Made by a program: the position numbers and the translations under genes. A model generated the notes under the pieces. The model was not told the DNA's origin. It did no database searches and was given only the letters and a program-made list of their open reading frames with translations. A DNA stretch of 58,809 bases, from the NCBI RefSeq assembly GCF_001261915.1, contig NZ_CVRT01000077.1, positions 1-58,809 of the forward strand. Reading direction: 5' to 3'. This DNA is from Halorubrum sp. SD626R. GTDB lineage: Archaea > Halobacteriota > Halobacteria > Halobacteriales > Haloferacaceae. Positions 23,615 through 32,730 of the stretch are shown here, piece by piece (position 1 is the stretch's first letter; each line of letters starts with the position of its first letter).

Positions 23615-24454
23615 TCACCGGCCGGCGACCGCCCGCAGCGCGAACGTCAGGTTCTCCTTGCGCTCGCGGACGCGCCGGTAGAAGTACGAGAGCCACTTGT
23701 CGCCGAACGGCGCGTACTGGACCACGTCGACGCCCTGCGCGGCGAGGTCGCGCTGCGCGTCCTCGCGGACGCCCATCAGCATCTGGACCTCGTAGTCGGT
23801 GCCGTGTTCGGCGGCCAGGCGGTTCGCCAGCGAGATCATCGCCGGGTCGTGGCTGCCGACGGCGACCCCGCGGTCCCGGTGCTCGAAGAGGAAGCGCAGG
23901 TCCTCGCGGTACGCCTCGTCGACGCGGTCCCCGCCCGTGTACGCGACCGACGCCGGCTCGTCGTACGCGCCCTTCACGAGCCGGATCGACCCGGGGACGT
24001 CGACGAGGCGGTCGAGGTCGTCGCGGGTGCGCCTGAGGTTCGACTGGACGCACTGCCCGACGCGCCACGGGTGCTCGGCCGCGACCGACTCGAAGGCGTC
24101 GAGGGTGTCGTCGGTGGTGTCGGCGTCCTCCATGTCGCACCAGACGAAGGCGCCGATCTCGTCGGCGCGAGCGACGATCTCCCGGTAGTGCTCCTCGAAG
24201 AGCTCGGCGGAGACGTCGAGCCCGATCTGCGAGGGCTTCACCGAGATCCGGGCGTCGAGGCCGCTATCGGCGATGTCGTCGAGCAGGGCGAGGTACGCGT
24301 CGACGTCGGCGCGGGCGGCCGCCGGGTCGTCGTAGTGCTCGCCGAGCAGGTTGACGACGACGGCGATCCCGTCCTCGTTGCACGCGCGGACGTGGTCGAG
24401 GGCCTCCGGGACGCTCTCGCCGGCGACGAACCGCCGGGCGATCGGGGGGAGCAT
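23615..24454 (-). CDS. Proline dehydrogenase
   Basis: 279 residues, a compact PRODH barrel. It starts MLPPIARRFVAGESVPEALDHV; conserved strands include VVVNLLGEHYDD, ISVKPSQIGLD, GAFVWCDMEDADTTD, RLVKGAYDEPASVAY, VAVGSHDP and EVQMLMGVRED, ending with the RRVRERKENL segment that binds FAD and proline carboxylate in this family. It oxidises proline to pyrroline-5-carboxylate, the first step of proline use. No P5C dehydrogenase gene is nearby. It diverges from carS across 105 nt. Confidence 0.92.
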   Translation of the reverse strand: MLPPIARRFVAGESVPEALDHVRACNEDGIAVVVNLLGEHYDDPAAARADVDAYLALLDDIADSGLDARISVKPSQIGLDVSAELFEEHYREIVARADEIGAFVWCDMEDADTTDDTLDAFESVAAEHPWRVGQCVQSNLRRTRDDLDRLVDVPGSIRLVKGAYDEPASVAYTGGDRVDEAYREDLRFLFEHRDRGVAVGSHDPAMISLANRLAAEHGTDYEVQMLMGVREDAQRDLAAQGVDVVQYAPFGDKWLSYFYRRVRERKENLTFALRAVAGR

Positions 24455-24528
24455 ACCCGATATGGGGGCGGCGGCGACTTCACTGTTGCCGAACCGAGGG
24501 CCCGACCTCGTCCGGCGCGGATCCGTGG

Positions 24529-24537
24529 TTTATAAAT
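24529..24537 (+). promoter_or_regulatory. TATA box, carS
   Basis: TTTATAAAT centred about 27 nt before the ATG at 24560; strong match, leaderless start predicted. Confidence 0.65.
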
Positions 24538-24559
24538 CGACGACGCCTGTGCACCGCGT

Positions 24560-25102
24560 ATGATCGGCTCGCTCGTCGCGACGGCGTTCTGGGCGATGGT
24601 CCCCGCGTACGTGCCCAACAACGCCGCGGTGCTCGCCGGCGGCGGCCGCCCCATCGACGGCGGCCGCGAGTGGCGCGGGGCGCGCCTGCTCGGCGACGGG
24701 AAGACGTGGCGCGGTACGGCGGTCGGGACGCTCGTCGGCGTCGCTCTCGCGCTCGCGCTCAACCGCCTCAACGACCCCGCGAGCGCCGCGCTCGGGGTCG
24801 ACCTCCCGACGTTCGCGCTCCCCGCGGCGGTCGCGCTCGCGTTCGGCGCGATGTGCGGCGACATCGGCGCCTCCTTCCTCAAGCGGCGCTCCGGTCGCGA
24901 GCGCGGCGCCGCGTTCCCCGGGCTGGACCAGCTCGACTTCGTCGTCGGGGCGCTCGCGGCCGTCGCCGTCGTCGACACCGACTGGGCGCTGGCGACGTTC
25001 ACGCCCGCCGTGCTCGCCGCCGTCCTCGTGATGACGCCCGTCCTTCACGTGGTCACGAACGTCGGCGCCTACCTCCTCGGCCTGAAGGACGAGCCGTGGT
25101 GA
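24560..25102 (+). CDS. carS: CDP-archaeol synthase (CDP-2,3-bis-(O-geranylgeranyl)-sn-glycerol synthase)
   Basis: 180 residues with about five membrane helices. [19 protein letters not shown] at the N-terminus, [15 protein letters not shown] (the conserved GDGKTWRG motif) and [15 protein letters not shown] plus the [11 protein letters not shown] segment are diagnostic of archaeal CarS, a CdsA relative. It activates unsaturated archaetidic acid with CTP for phospholipid synthesis in the membrane. Together with GGGP synthase at 30839 it represents ether-lipid biosynthesis in this window. Confidence 0.94.
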   Translation: MIGSLVATAFWAMVPAYVPNNAAVLAGGGRPIDGGREWRGARLLGDGKTWRGTAVGTLVGVALALALNRLNDPASAALGVDLPTFALPAAVALAFGAMCGDIGASFLKRRSGRERGAAFPGLDQLDFVVGALAAVAVVDTDWALATFTPAVLAAVLVMTPVLHVVTNVGAYLLGLKDEPW

Positions 25103-25260
25103 GCCGACGGGGAACGGTCCCGTCGCCCGCGGAGGTTGTCGCGTGAGGACAGTTTGCAACTATCTCTCCATCGCGTAGAGGAACGTCCGTCCCGAACAGT
25201 TTCGTGGAGTATCTCCGATCGTTCGTAGGAGAGATATCGGTTCGACGGGAATCGTGAGAA

Positions 25261-25270
25261 GATATATATA
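25261..25270 (+). promoter_or_regulatory. TATA box, zinc-finger microprotein gene
   Basis: GATATATATA centred about 29 nt before the ATG at 25295, the strongest TATA match in this part of the window. Upstream, TATCTCTCC (25161-25169) and GGAGAGATA (25228-25236) form a spaced inverted repeat of uncertain meaning. Confidence 0.6.
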
Positions 25271-25294
25271 CTCGCGTGTCATTGACTGGCATGC

Positions 25295-25477
25295 ATGTCT
25301 AGTAGTGCACCCAGCTCGGACGACGACGTGCTCGACGAGTTCCTCTCCGACCGCGGCCACGAGACGGAGATCGTACGCTGGGAGCGGTCCTATAACAAGC
25401 TCCAGTGTCCGGAGTGTGGTGCACTCCACCCCGAGGGAACGGCGCGGTGTGACGTCTGCGACTGGCGCCCGACCTGA
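25295..25477 (+). CDS. Zinc-finger microprotein (HVO_0416-like), 60 aa
   Basis: 60 residues. Acidic head (SSDDDVLDEFLSDRGHETE) followed by a compact zinc-ribbon: CPEC (about 38-41) and CDVC (about 52-55) with the QCPECGALHPEGTARCDVC framing. I recall the same arrangement in the Haloferax HVO_0416 family of zinc-finger proteins; no function is known. The strong TATA box suggests notable expression. The DUF7563-like gene follows 88 nt later. Confidence 0.75.
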   Translation: MSSSAPSSDDDVLDEFLSDRGHETEIVRWERSYNKLQCPECGALHPEGTARCDVCDWRPT

Positions 25478-25565
25478 CGCCGACGACGGCGCAGGTGGGA
25501 TTAGCGGTTTTCTTTCGTCTGGACTCGGCGGCAGCATTATGTGGGATCAATCGATACTGTCGACC

Positions 25566-25724
25566 ATGCCGACCTGCCAGAACTGCGGTTCGTTCGTCAC
25601 GACCGATTACGTTCGGGTGTTCACCCCGAACGAGGTCGACCGCCCTCGCGTCTGCCCCGCCTGCGAGGACCTCGTCCGCGACGGCGCCGACGTTCGGGAA
25701 GCCCGCGCGACGCGAAGCAACTGA
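25566..25724 (+). CDS. Zinc-ribbon microprotein (DUF7563-like), 52 aa
   Basis: 52 residues starting MPTCQNCGSFVTTDYVRVF. CQNC (4-7) and CPAC (30-33) make a zinc-ribbon whose middle strand FTPNEVDRPRVCPAC is strongly conserved in haloarchaeal homologues I recall as DUF7563. It belongs to the set of four zinc microproteins in this window. The Met at 25566 was chosen because the upstream extension overlaps the previous gene in another frame. Confidence 0.75.
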   Translation: MPTCQNCGSFVTTDYVRVFTPNEVDRPRVCPACEDLVRDGADVREARATRSN

Positions 25725-25778
25725 CCTGTCAGCGGCGGCGATCGCTGCGTTCCGACCGGAGCGGCCCCGAGCCACGGC

Positions 25779-25786
25779 GTTTAAGG
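25779..25786 (+). promoter_or_regulatory. TATA-like element, helicase gene
   Basis: GTTTAAGG centred about 28 nt before the ATG at 25810. Confidence 0.5.
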
Positions 25787-25809
25787 AGAACCGGGATCAC
25801 GGGTAGACA

Positions 25810-27654
25810 ATGACCGATCCCACGGTGACGCGACTGTTCGGCGGTCCGGGAAGCGGGAAGACCACGGCGCTTTTGGACCGCGTCGAAGGGATTCTCGAAG
25901 ACGACGACGCCGATATCCGTGACATCCTCGTCGTCTCGTACACGCGCGCGGCCGCCGCCGAGATCCGCGAGCGCCTCGCGGAGCGGCTCGACGTCTCCCC
26001 GCGCAGCCTCCAGGGGAACGTCAGCACCATGCACGCGAAGGCGTACGAGCTGCTCGACCTCTCCCGCGGCGACGTGGTCGGCGAGGACGACAAGGAGGCG
26101 TTCTGCGAGGAGTACGGCATCGAGTTCGAGGACCAGCACGGCGGCGCCGGGCGCCGGACCGCGCGGTCGACGACCATCGGCAACAAGATCATCGCCACCT
26201 CCCAGTGGCTCCAGCGCACCGAGCGCGACGTGGCCGACTGGTACGACGTGCCCTTCCAGTGGAACGTCGAGGAGGTCCGCCTCCCCCCCGAGGAGGACCC
26301 CAACGCCCAGCAGGGGAACAAGTACACCCCGACGTGGCCCTCCGACGACGACCGGATCGACATCCCCGAGACGATCCGGGCGTGGCGCGGCTACAAGGGC
26401 GACAACGACCTCGTCGGCTTCGCGGACATGCTCGAACGGGTCGCGCAGCGCTCGCTCGTGCCGAGCGTCGACTACCTGATCATCGACGAGTTCCAGGACA
26501 TCACGACGCTGCAGTACAACGTCTTCGAGGAGTGGCGCCCGCACATGGAGAAGGTGCTCATCGCCGGCGACGACGACCAGGTCGTCTACGCGTGGCAGGG
26601 CGCCGACCCCGACCTCCTGCTGGACACCGACGTCGACGAGGACGTGGTCCTCCCGAACTCCTACCGGCTCCCCTCGGAGATCCTCAACGTCGTCAACGCC
26701 GAGATCCGCCACATCGACAAGCGACAGGAGAAGGACCTCCACCCGCGCAAGGAGGGCGGCACCGTCGAGGCGATCCAGGCGCCGTCGATGATCGAACTCG
26801 TCCGGAACGTCCGGTACACGGTCGAGGACGACGAGGGCGACATCATGTGTCTGTTCCGCGCGCGGTACCAGATGTTCGACTTCATCGACGAGTTCATCGA
26901 CCACGGGATCCCCTTCTCGATGCTCACCGACGGGCGGATGTGGACCGATCGCGTACAGGACTACGTCAGCGCCGTCGAGAAGGCGGAGGCGGGCGACCCC
27001 GTCAACGGGCTGGAGGCCCGGCGCCTCGCTGACATGCTCCAGGACTCCGCGTTCGGCACCCACGACCGCGACGAGTTCTACGACTTCCTCGACGACCGCG
27101 AGGAGGCCGCCGACGCCGACGACGTCTCCCTGATCGAGGTGACGCCCGACGAGCTCGACGACTACATCCCCTTCATGCCGGACACCGCGAGCGCCGACGA
27201 CATGGTCCGGAAGGTGACGAGCTTCCAGCGGAAGTCGATGGGCGCGTACTTCGACGGCGACTACGGGGAGACCGACCCGACCCGCGTCCGCGTCGGCACG
27301 ATCCACTCGGCGAAGGGCCGCGAGGCCGACCACGTGTTCGTCGCGACCGACCTCACCGAGAAGGTCGTCGAGCAGATGGCGGCCTCAATCGACGACCCGA
27401 CCGACGTCGACGGCGTCGACGAGTTCACGAAGGCGACGAGCCCCGTCCCAGTCCTCACGGACAACGAGCGCCGGGTGTTCTACGTCGGGATGTCCCGCGC
27501 CCGCGAGCGGCTCGTGATCATGGAGAGCCTCATCGGCGGGGCGCCGACGCTCCCGATCAGCGTCCTGCTGTTCAACGAGCTCCGCGACGAGACCCCCGAG
27601 GAACTCGTCGAGGAGGTCCAGGCCGAGCTGGCGGTCCCCGAACCGGAGCCGTGA
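25810..27654 (+). CDS. UvrD/PcrA-family superfamily 1 DNA helicase
   Basis: 614 residues. Motif I is FGGPGSGKTTALLDRV (about 10-24), motif Ia VVSYTRAAAAEIRERL, motif II DEFQD (about 223-227), motif III GDDDQVVYAWQGA, motif IV NSYRLPSEIL, motif V VGTIHSAKGREADHVFV and motif VI VGMSRARERLVI. It is therefore a full-length SF1A 3'-5' helicase, though shorter than bacterial UvrD (about 720) because the 1B/2B insertions are reduced. Likely acts in DNA repair or replication-fork processing. Its stop overlaps the GTG start of the next gene (GTGA), so the helicase and M24 peptidase-like genes are translationally coupled. Confidence 0.9.
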   Translation: MTDPTVTRLFGGPGSGKTTALLDRVEGILEDDDADIRDILVVSYTRAAAAEIRERLAERLDVSPRSLQGNVSTMHAKAYELLDLSRGDVVGEDDKEAFCEEYGIEFEDQHGGAGRRTARSTTIGNKIIATSQWLQRTERDVADWYDVPFQWNVEEVRLPPEEDPNAQQGNKYTPTWPSDDDRIDIPETIRAWRGYKGDNDLVGFADMLERVAQRSLVPSVDYLIIDEFQDITTLQYNVFEEWRPHMEKVLIAGDDDQVVYAWQGADPDLLLDTDVDEDVVLPNSYRLPSEILNVVNAEIRHIDKRQEKDLHPRKEGGTVEAIQAPSMIELVRNVRYTVEDDEGDIMCLFRARYQMFDFIDEFIDHGIPFSMLTDGRMWTDRVQDYVSAVEKAEAGDPVNGLEARRLADMLQDSAFGTHDRDEFYDFLDDREEAADADDVSLIEVTPDELDDYIPFMPDTASADDMVRKVTSFQRKSMGAYFDGDYGETDPTRVRVGTIHSAKGREADHVFVATDLTEKVVEQMAASIDDPTDVDGVDEFTKATSPVPVLTDNERRVFYVGMSRARERLVIMESLIGGAPTLPISVLLFNELRDETPEELVEEVQAELAVPEPEP

Positions 27655-29084
27655 GCGACGGGGGCGAGGGGGCCGGCGGTGACACCGGGCCTGCCGGAAA
27701 CGACGCCGCATCCGCCGGAGACGACGCCCGGCGCCGACCCCTCCGGACCGACCTCACCCCGATCGTCGAGGCCATCGCGGCCGCCGACGCCGACGCGTTC
27801 GTCGCGGTCGGCGACCGCTTCGACGACGACCTGCGATACCTCACGCGCTTTTCGGGTCCGGACCGATCGTACGCGCTGGTGGTGGTTCCGGGCGGTGATG
27901 GCGCGGGCGATGATGACAGCGCGGGCGACGACGACCGCGACGCCGCGACCGCCCGCGCCGTCTGCTGCCCGCCGAGCCTCTTCACCGAGCAGGCCGAGCG
28001 GGGGTTCGTCTCGGGCGCCCGCGCCCGAGGCGGTGAGGGGTACGACGACGACGACATCACCAGCGGCTTCCACGACGGCGTCGCCCGCGAGGTCCGGACC
28101 GAGAACGTCGGCGACCACGCCGGGGAGCGCGCGGCCGCGGCAGTCGCGGCGCTGCTCGGCGGCGGCGACGCGACAGAGGACGGCGGGTCGAACGCCGACG
28201 GCGCCCCCGACGCGACCCTCCTCGTCCCGCCCTCGATCCCCCACGACGCCGCCGTTTACCTCGAACGCGCCGGCAACGCGCTCGCGTCGACGGACGCGGT
28301 GACGACGGCGCGGGCCCGGAAGACTGACGCGGAGCTCGACCGTCTCCGCCGCGTCCAGCGCGCGGCGGCCGCGGGGATGGCGCGCGCGGAGACCGTGCTG
28401 GCGGGCAGTGAGGCCGGCGAGGACGAGGCCGGGGAACCGACCCTCCGGTGGGAGGGCGCTCCCCTGACGACCGAGCGGCTCCGGCGCGAGGCGAACGCGG
28501 TCCTCGCCGCCCGCGGCGTCCGCGACGCCGGCAACACCGTGATCGGCGCCGGCCCGTCGGCCGCGGACCTCCACTACGTCGGCGACGAGCCGATCCGGCC
28601 GGGCGAGACCGTGCTGCTCGACATCTCGCCGCGCGGTCCCGACGGCTACTACGGGGACATGACCCGGACGTTCGTCGTCGACGGCGACGGCGGCTGGGAG
28701 CGCCGCGCGTACGTCGCGGTCGAGGCCGCCCGCGAGGCCGCGCTCGCGGAGGTCGAGCCGGGGGTTCCGGCGAAGACCGTCCACGGCGAGGCGGCCGCCG
28801 AGCTGGCCGCCTACGGCTTCGATCCGGACGCGTGCGAGGGGGAGACGGGATTCACTCACGGCACCGGTCACGGCGTGGGCGTGAGCCTCCACGAGTCGCC
28901 GTCGCTGTCGGGCGCCGGCGAACTGCGGCCGGGCCACGTCGTGACGATCGAGCCCGGCGTCTACGACCCGAGCATCGGCGGCGTCCGACTGGAGGACCTC
29001 GTCGTCGTCACCGACGACGGGTACGAGCTCCTCGCGGAGTACCCGTTCGGGATCGTCCCGGAACGGCGCCGAGAAACCGAGTGA
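27651..29084 (+). CDS. M24 family metallopeptidase, second paralogue
   Basis: 477 residues, GTG start overlapping the helicase stop. A Gly/Ala/Asp-rich head (about 1-30) precedes a creatinase-like domain interrupted by acidic low-complexity insertions (about 85-105, 180-195). The catalytic domain from about 290 keeps the metal ligands: Asp in LLDISP, Asp in YGDMTRT, His in GHGVGVSLHE, Glu in TIEPGV and Glu in RLEDLV. It is longer and more divergent than the paralogue at 8585. Expected to be a cytoplasmic Xaa-Pro peptidase; the coupling with a helicase gene is unexplained. Confidence 0.85.
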   Translation: MSDGGEGAGGDTGPAGNDAASAGDDARRRPLRTDLTPIVEAIAAADADAFVAVGDRFDDDLRYLTRFSGPDRSYALVVVPGGDGAGDDDSAGDDDRDAATARAVCCPPSLFTEQAERGFVSGARARGGEGYDDDDITSGFHDGVAREVRTENVGDHAGERAAAAVAALLGGGDATEDGGSNADGAPDATLLVPPSIPHDAAVYLERAGNALASTDAVTTARARKTDAELDRLRRVQRAAAAGMARAETVLAGSEAGEDEAGEPTLRWEGAPLTTERLRREANAVLAARGVRDAGNTVIGAGPSAADLHYVGDEPIRPGETVLLDISPRGPDGYYGDMTRTFVVDGDGGWERRAYVAVEAAREAALAEVEPGVPAKTVHGEAAAELAAYGFDPDACEGETGFTHGTGHGVGVSLHESPSLSGAGELRPGHVVTIEPGVYDPSIGGVRLEDLVVVTDDGYELLAEYPFGIVPERRRETE

Positions 29085-29103
29085 AATCGGGGTCGGCGGT
29101 CGG

Positions 29104-29379
29104 TCACTTCTCTGCGGATTCCCCGTCGGACTCCGCGGCGACGGTCTCGTCTCCGCCGCGGAGCTGACTGGGGAGCAGCCCCGAGATCAGCCCGCGGAGG
29201 ATCCGACCCGGGTCGAGGAAGTACTGCGGGAGGACGACCATCGCGACGGCGACGACGAGCAGCCCGACGCCGAGCGCGACCTCGCCGGCGAACAGCCGGA
29301 TAACGGCGTAGTTCGCGAGCGGCAGCGCGAACACCAGCGACGCCGCCAACCCGATCATGTCCATCAGCCCGAGGCGCAT
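29104..29379 (-). CDS. Small membrane protein (DUF7533-like)
   Basis: 91 residues with two hydrophobic segments, about 7-27 (DMIGLAASLVFALPLANYAV) and 32-53 (GEVALGVGLLVVAVAMVVL), then an amphipathic stretch (DPGRILRGLISGLLPSQL) and a disordered acidic tail. I recall similar haloarchaeal proteins listed as DUF7533. Function unknown. It lies between convergent and divergent genes with no obvious partner. Confidence 0.7.
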   Translation of the reverse strand: MRLGLMDMIGLAASLVFALPLANYAVIRLFAGEVALGVGLLVVAVAMVVLPQYFLDPGRILRGLISGLLPSQLRGGDETVAAESDGESAEK

Positions 29380-29494
29380 TGGAGTCGGGTTGGCCCCGGG
29401 GGGTCAAAAGAGGCGCGACGGCGGGAAGGAGGACGGGCGCCGAGGGATAGGCCGAACACCGAACCGATATGTGTCGCGCGCGCTCAGTTCCGGT

Positions 29495-30151
29495 ATGTTC
29501 ACCGGCATCGTCGAGGGCACCGGGACGGTCCGTACGCGGACCGAGACGGACGACGGACTGCGGCTGCGGATCGGAGTCGACGGGTTCGACGACCTCCACC
29601 ACGGGCAGTCGATCAGCGTGAGCGGCGTCTGTCTCACCGTCGAGGAGTACAGCATCGGCGCCGCCGACGGCGCCGACGCGGACGGCGCCGACGAGGGAGA
29701 CACCGACGGCTGGTTCGAGGTGTTCCTCGCGAGCGAGACGGTCGCGAAGACGTATCTCGGCGACGTGGCCGAGGGCGACCCGGTCAACGTCGAGCGCGCG
29801 ATGCCCGCCGACGGGCGGTTCGACGGCCACGTCGTGCAGGGCCACGTCGACACCGTCGCCGAGGTGACGGGGATCGAGCGCGTCGGCGAGGACTGGCGGT
29901 TCGCGTTCGCGATCCCCGATGGCCACGCGGACTACCTCGTGGACAAGGGGTCGGTGACGCTCGACGGGATCTCGCTGACGGTCGCCGAGAAGCGCGACGG
30001 GGAGTTCGACGTCGCGATCATCCCGACGACCTACGAGCTGACGACCCTTTCCGAGAAGTCGGTCGGCGACCCGGTCCACCTGGAGGTCGACGTGATCGCG
30101 AAGTACGTCGAGAACATGGTCGAGGGGTACGCGGGGTCGACGAGCCGGTAA
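29495..30151 (+). CDS. ribC: Riboflavin synthase, bacterial-type alpha subunit
   Basis: 218 residues starting with the hallmark MFTGIVEGTG. The protein is two similar beta-barrels: the first has SVSGVCLTVEEY and the second VTLDGISLTVAEK, with GHVVQGHVDTVAEV at the junction, matching the internal duplication of bacterial riboflavin synthase. It dismutates two lumazine molecules to riboflavin. An acidic insertion of about 20 residues (Ala/Asp-rich, near 52-72) is a halophilic addition. The family is unlike the archaeal RibC of methanogens, pointing to an old bacterial acquisition. It is separate from ribK-ribB. Confidence 0.93.
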   Translation: MFTGIVEGTGTVRTRTETDDGLRLRIGVDGFDDLHHGQSISVSGVCLTVEEYSIGAADGADADGADEGDTDGWFEVFLASETVAKTYLGDVAEGDPVNVERAMPADGRFDGHVVQGHVDTVAEVTGIERVGEDWRFAFAIPDGHADYLVDKGSVTLDGISLTVAEKRDGEFDVAIIPTTYELTTLSEKSVGDPVHLEVDVIAKYVENMVEGYAGSTSR

Positions 30152-30250
30152 GTCGGCACCGCCGTCACGTTCGGGCGAGCCGGGAGTAAGACGACCGTCC
30201 GCTTCCCGGATACGGGAAAGCACTGTATCACCCCGACACGCCTTCGGCGC

Positions 30251-30709
30251 ATGTCGGACGGATTCCCGCGAGGGGCAGTTCCGGTGTCGATACTCGCCGG
30301 TGCGTTGTGGATCGCCCGGCCGGCGGCGTCGTTCCGATACGTCGAGGCGGTCGTCGGCGAGATCCCCTATGGGATCGGATTCATCTTCGCGGTGATCGTC
30401 GGAGGTCTCGGCGGAGACCTACTCGTCGGGATCCTCGCGATCGCCGTCCTCTTGACCGTCTCCAAAGGTTCCGAACCGTTCGGACGGTCGGACCGACTCG
30501 TACAGTTCGCCGCCGTCGCCGGAGCCGGGTTCCTGCTCCTCGTCCTCCCCCTCGACGACGTGGTCGCCGGACTCGTGCCGCGGCCACAGTACGAGGCGGT
30601 GTTCCGCGCGATTATGATCGGTCGTTCGGTCTGCGCCGCCGCTCTCATCGGGAGCGTCCTGCTCGGAACGGCGCTCTCGCGCGTTTCCGCGTCCGCGTCG
30701 TCATCGTGA
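30251..30709 (+). CDS. Multi-span membrane protein of unknown function
   Basis: 152 residues with about four hydrophobic segments (PYGIGFIFAVIVGGLGGDLLV, LLVGILAIAVLLTVS, FAAVAGAGFLLLVLPL and SVCAAALIGSVLLGTAL). I recognise no family motif. The acidic and charged residues lie in short loops, as expected for a compact helical bundle. It follows ribC by 99 nt and is convergent with the GGGP synthase gene. Codon use is typical of the window, supporting a real gene. Confidence 0.6.
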   Translation: MSDGFPRGAVPVSILAGALWIARPAASFRYVEAVVGEIPYGIGFIFAVIVGGLGGDLLVGILAIAVLLTVSKGSEPFGRSDRLVQFAAVAGAGFLLLVLPLDDVVAGLVPRPQYEAVFRAIMIGRSVCAAALIGSVLLGTALSRVSASASSS

Positions 30710-30838
30710 CCGGAGCGCGTATCCGCCCCGCGGGTCCGCGCCTCCGCGTCGGCTCTCGGCGCGGGACGCATGCCCCTCGCGCTGACAAATTTAAGTATGA
30801 GAGCTACGGACGGTGTCGCGCGACGCTCCGCGACCGTT

Positions 30839-31537
30839 TCAGGCGTCCTTCGCGCCCTTCACCGTCTCGCGCACCGCGTCGACGCCCTGGTCGTGGAGCA
30901 GGTCGCCGACGACGATCACGTCGCTGTGGGCGGCCATCTCGTTGGCCGACTCGTAGTCGCCGATCCCGCCCCCGTAAAAGAGCGTGGCGTCGTCTAAGGC
31001 GTCGTGGGCCGCCGCGACCTTCTCCGGGTCGCCGAACGTGCCCGAGTACTCGACGTAGACGATCTCCTGGCCGAACATCCGTTCCGCGACCTTCGCGTAC
31101 GCGCCCACGTCGTCGGCCGCGAGGTCGCAGTTCGCGTCGGTCACCTCCGCGACCGCGGCGTCGGGGTTGAGGACGATGTACGCCTCGGTGTGGGTCCGGT
31201 CCCAGTCGAGGTCGTCGATGCGGACCCACTCCTTGTGGGCGCCGGTGATCCAGAACGGGCCGCCGGCGTTGAACACCGTCGGGATCAGGTAGCCGTCGAG
31301 CGCGGGCGAGTCGATGACGACGCCGGGGTTCGACGGCTCCTGGTACAGCGGGACGTCGTACTCGGCCGCGGCGTCGACGACGCGCGTCATCTTCTCAGCG
31401 GTGATGTCGAGGGTCCCGCCGATCTCGATCGCGTCGGTGCCGGTGCGGCAGACGTCCTCGAAGGTCTCGCCGTCCCGCAGTTCCTTGTCGGGATCGACCT
31501 TCAGCACGTGGTCCCAGTCGTCCCACGGGTTACTCAT
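30839..31537 (-). CDS. Geranylgeranylglyceryl phosphate synthase
   Basis: 232 residues, TIM-barrel enzyme making the first ether bond of archaeal lipids from glycerol-1-phosphate and geranylgeranyl diphosphate. [12 protein letters not shown] at the N-terminus, [51 protein letters not shown] and [13 protein letters not shown] are the expected substrate-binding strands of the haloarchaeal group. Start: Met of [10 protein letters not shown] at 31537 gives the normal length; an upstream Met would add only five residues. Paired functionally with carS at 24560. Confidence 0.93.
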   Translation of the reverse strand: MSNPWDDWDHVLKVDPDKELRDGETFEDVCRTGTDAIEIGGTLDITAEKMTRVVDAAAEYDVPLYQEPSNPGVVIDSPALDGYLIPTVFNAGGPFWITGAHKEWVRIDDLDWDRTHTEAYIVLNPDAAVAEVTDANCDLAADDVGAYAKVAERMFGQEIVYVEYSGTFGDPEKVAAAHDALDDATLFYGGGIGDYESANEMAAHSDVIVVGDLLHDQGVDAVRETVKGAKDA

Positions 31538-31627
31538 CGGCAACGACTCCACCGGGCGGCACCAAAAAGGTGCGGAACCTGCCTCGTTGTCCGCGTTCGA
31601 CTCCTCACCGTTCGGACGGTGTCCCGC

Positions 31628-32707
31628 TCACAGCAGGTCGTCGAGGTCGTCGTTGTCGAACGCTGAGGCGGGGTCGACTCGTTCCTCCGCCTCGTCGCGG
31701 ACCGCCTGCCGGGCGCGTTCGAGGAACGCCTCGACGCGGCGGGAGCGCTCGACGCCGCCGAGGAGCACGAGCGCCGCGATACGGTCGGAGTCGAGCGGGA
31801 AGTCGCCGCCGCGCACCTGCATCGATCCGGTCTCCTCTTGGAGCCACTTGCGCGCCTTCTCCGCGCCCTTCCGAGAGATCCGGTCCGGGTCGCCGGCGAC
31901 GGCGACGAGGGCGGCGTCGGCGTCGGTCGCGTTCGGGAGCGACATCCCGGTCATCACCGCGCTCCGGACCGCGCTCGTCACGGTCGTGACGTTCTCCTCG
32001 GCGTCCTCGGCGGCCGGCGCCGAGGCGAAGCCGACCGCGGCCATTCCGCCGGCCCGCAGCGTGTTGATCACCTCGCTCGTGTCGACGACCGACTCGGCGA
32101 CGCCCTCCACCGACTCGCCGGCGGCCAGGAGGAGGCCGACGCGCCGCGCCATCGACTCGTTGACCGCGGCGTAGCCGCTCTCGACCGACTCGCCCGCGGA
32201 GCGCCACGCGTCGTTGTCGAGCAGGAGCGTCGCGTCCGCCTCGCGCACCAGCGTCTTCAGCGACCGGCCCGCGTTCACCTGGTACATCGTCCCCTCGTCG
32301 CGGCCGGGAAGGATTCCGATCGCGTACACCGGCACGTCGTACACCCGGCTCAGATCGCGGACGAGCACCGGCGCGCCGCCGGAGCCGGTGCCGCCCCCGA
32401 GCCCGGCGACCACGAACAGCGCCTCGGCCTCCGCGGTCACCTTCGACGAGAGCGCGTCCAACACCTCGGTCGCGTCCTCGTCCATCACCTCGGCGCCGAG
32501 CTCGTTGTCGCCGCCGACGCCGTGACCGCTGACCCGCGACTGCCCGACGAGGACCGTGTCGAGCGGGAGCGGGTCGAGGTCCGCCGCGGCCGTGTTGACC
32601 GCGAGCGCGTCCAGCACCGCGCCGTAGCCGGCGTCGGCATCGAACCGGGCGAGGGCGGTCGCGAGCTTCCCGCCCGCCTGTCCGACGCCGAGGAGGACTG
32701 TCTTCAT
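31628..32707 (-). CDS. cetZ: CetZ-type tubulin/FtsZ-superfamily GTPase
   Basis: 359 residues. The GTP-binding tubulin signature GLGGGTGSGGAPVLV is at about 97-111; the N-terminus MKTVLLGVGQAGGKLATAL is the CetZ start, and DEDATEVLDALSS, GILPGRDEGTMYQVNAGRSL and NESMARRVGLLLAAGE follow the CetZ/FtsZ order. CetZ proteins are cytoskeletal polymers controlling cell shape and motility in haloarchaea, distinct from the FtsZ1/FtsZ2 division proteins. The C-terminal tail (DNDDLDDLL) is acidic. It has its own promoter-like GCGTAATAC element and diverges from the pilus-like cluster; the short intergenic region (74 nt) suggests shared regulation. Confidence 0.9.
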   Translation of the reverse strand: MKTVLLGVGQAGGKLATALARFDADAGYGAVLDALAVNTAAADLDPLPLDTVLVGQSRVSGHGVGGDNELGAEVMDEDATEVLDALSSKVTAEAEALFVVAGLGGGTGSGGAPVLVRDLSRVYDVPVYAIGILPGRDEGTMYQVNAGRSLKTLVREADATLLLDNDAWRSAGESVESGYAAVNESMARRVGLLLAAGESVEGVAESVVDTSEVINTLRAGGMAAVGFASAPAAEDAEENVTTVTSAVRSAVMTGMSLPNATDADAALVAVAGDPDRISRKGAEKARKWLQEETGSMQVRGGDFPLDSDRIAALVLLGGVERSRRVEAFLERARQAVRDEAEERVDPASAFDNDDLDDLL

Positions 32708-32730
32708 GATCGTTGAGTAACCGATCCGGC

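Noticed and set aside
25729..27333. 534-codon minus-strand frame opposite the helicase
   Set aside because: All SF1 helicase motifs are on the plus strand; the minus frame is a GC shadow.
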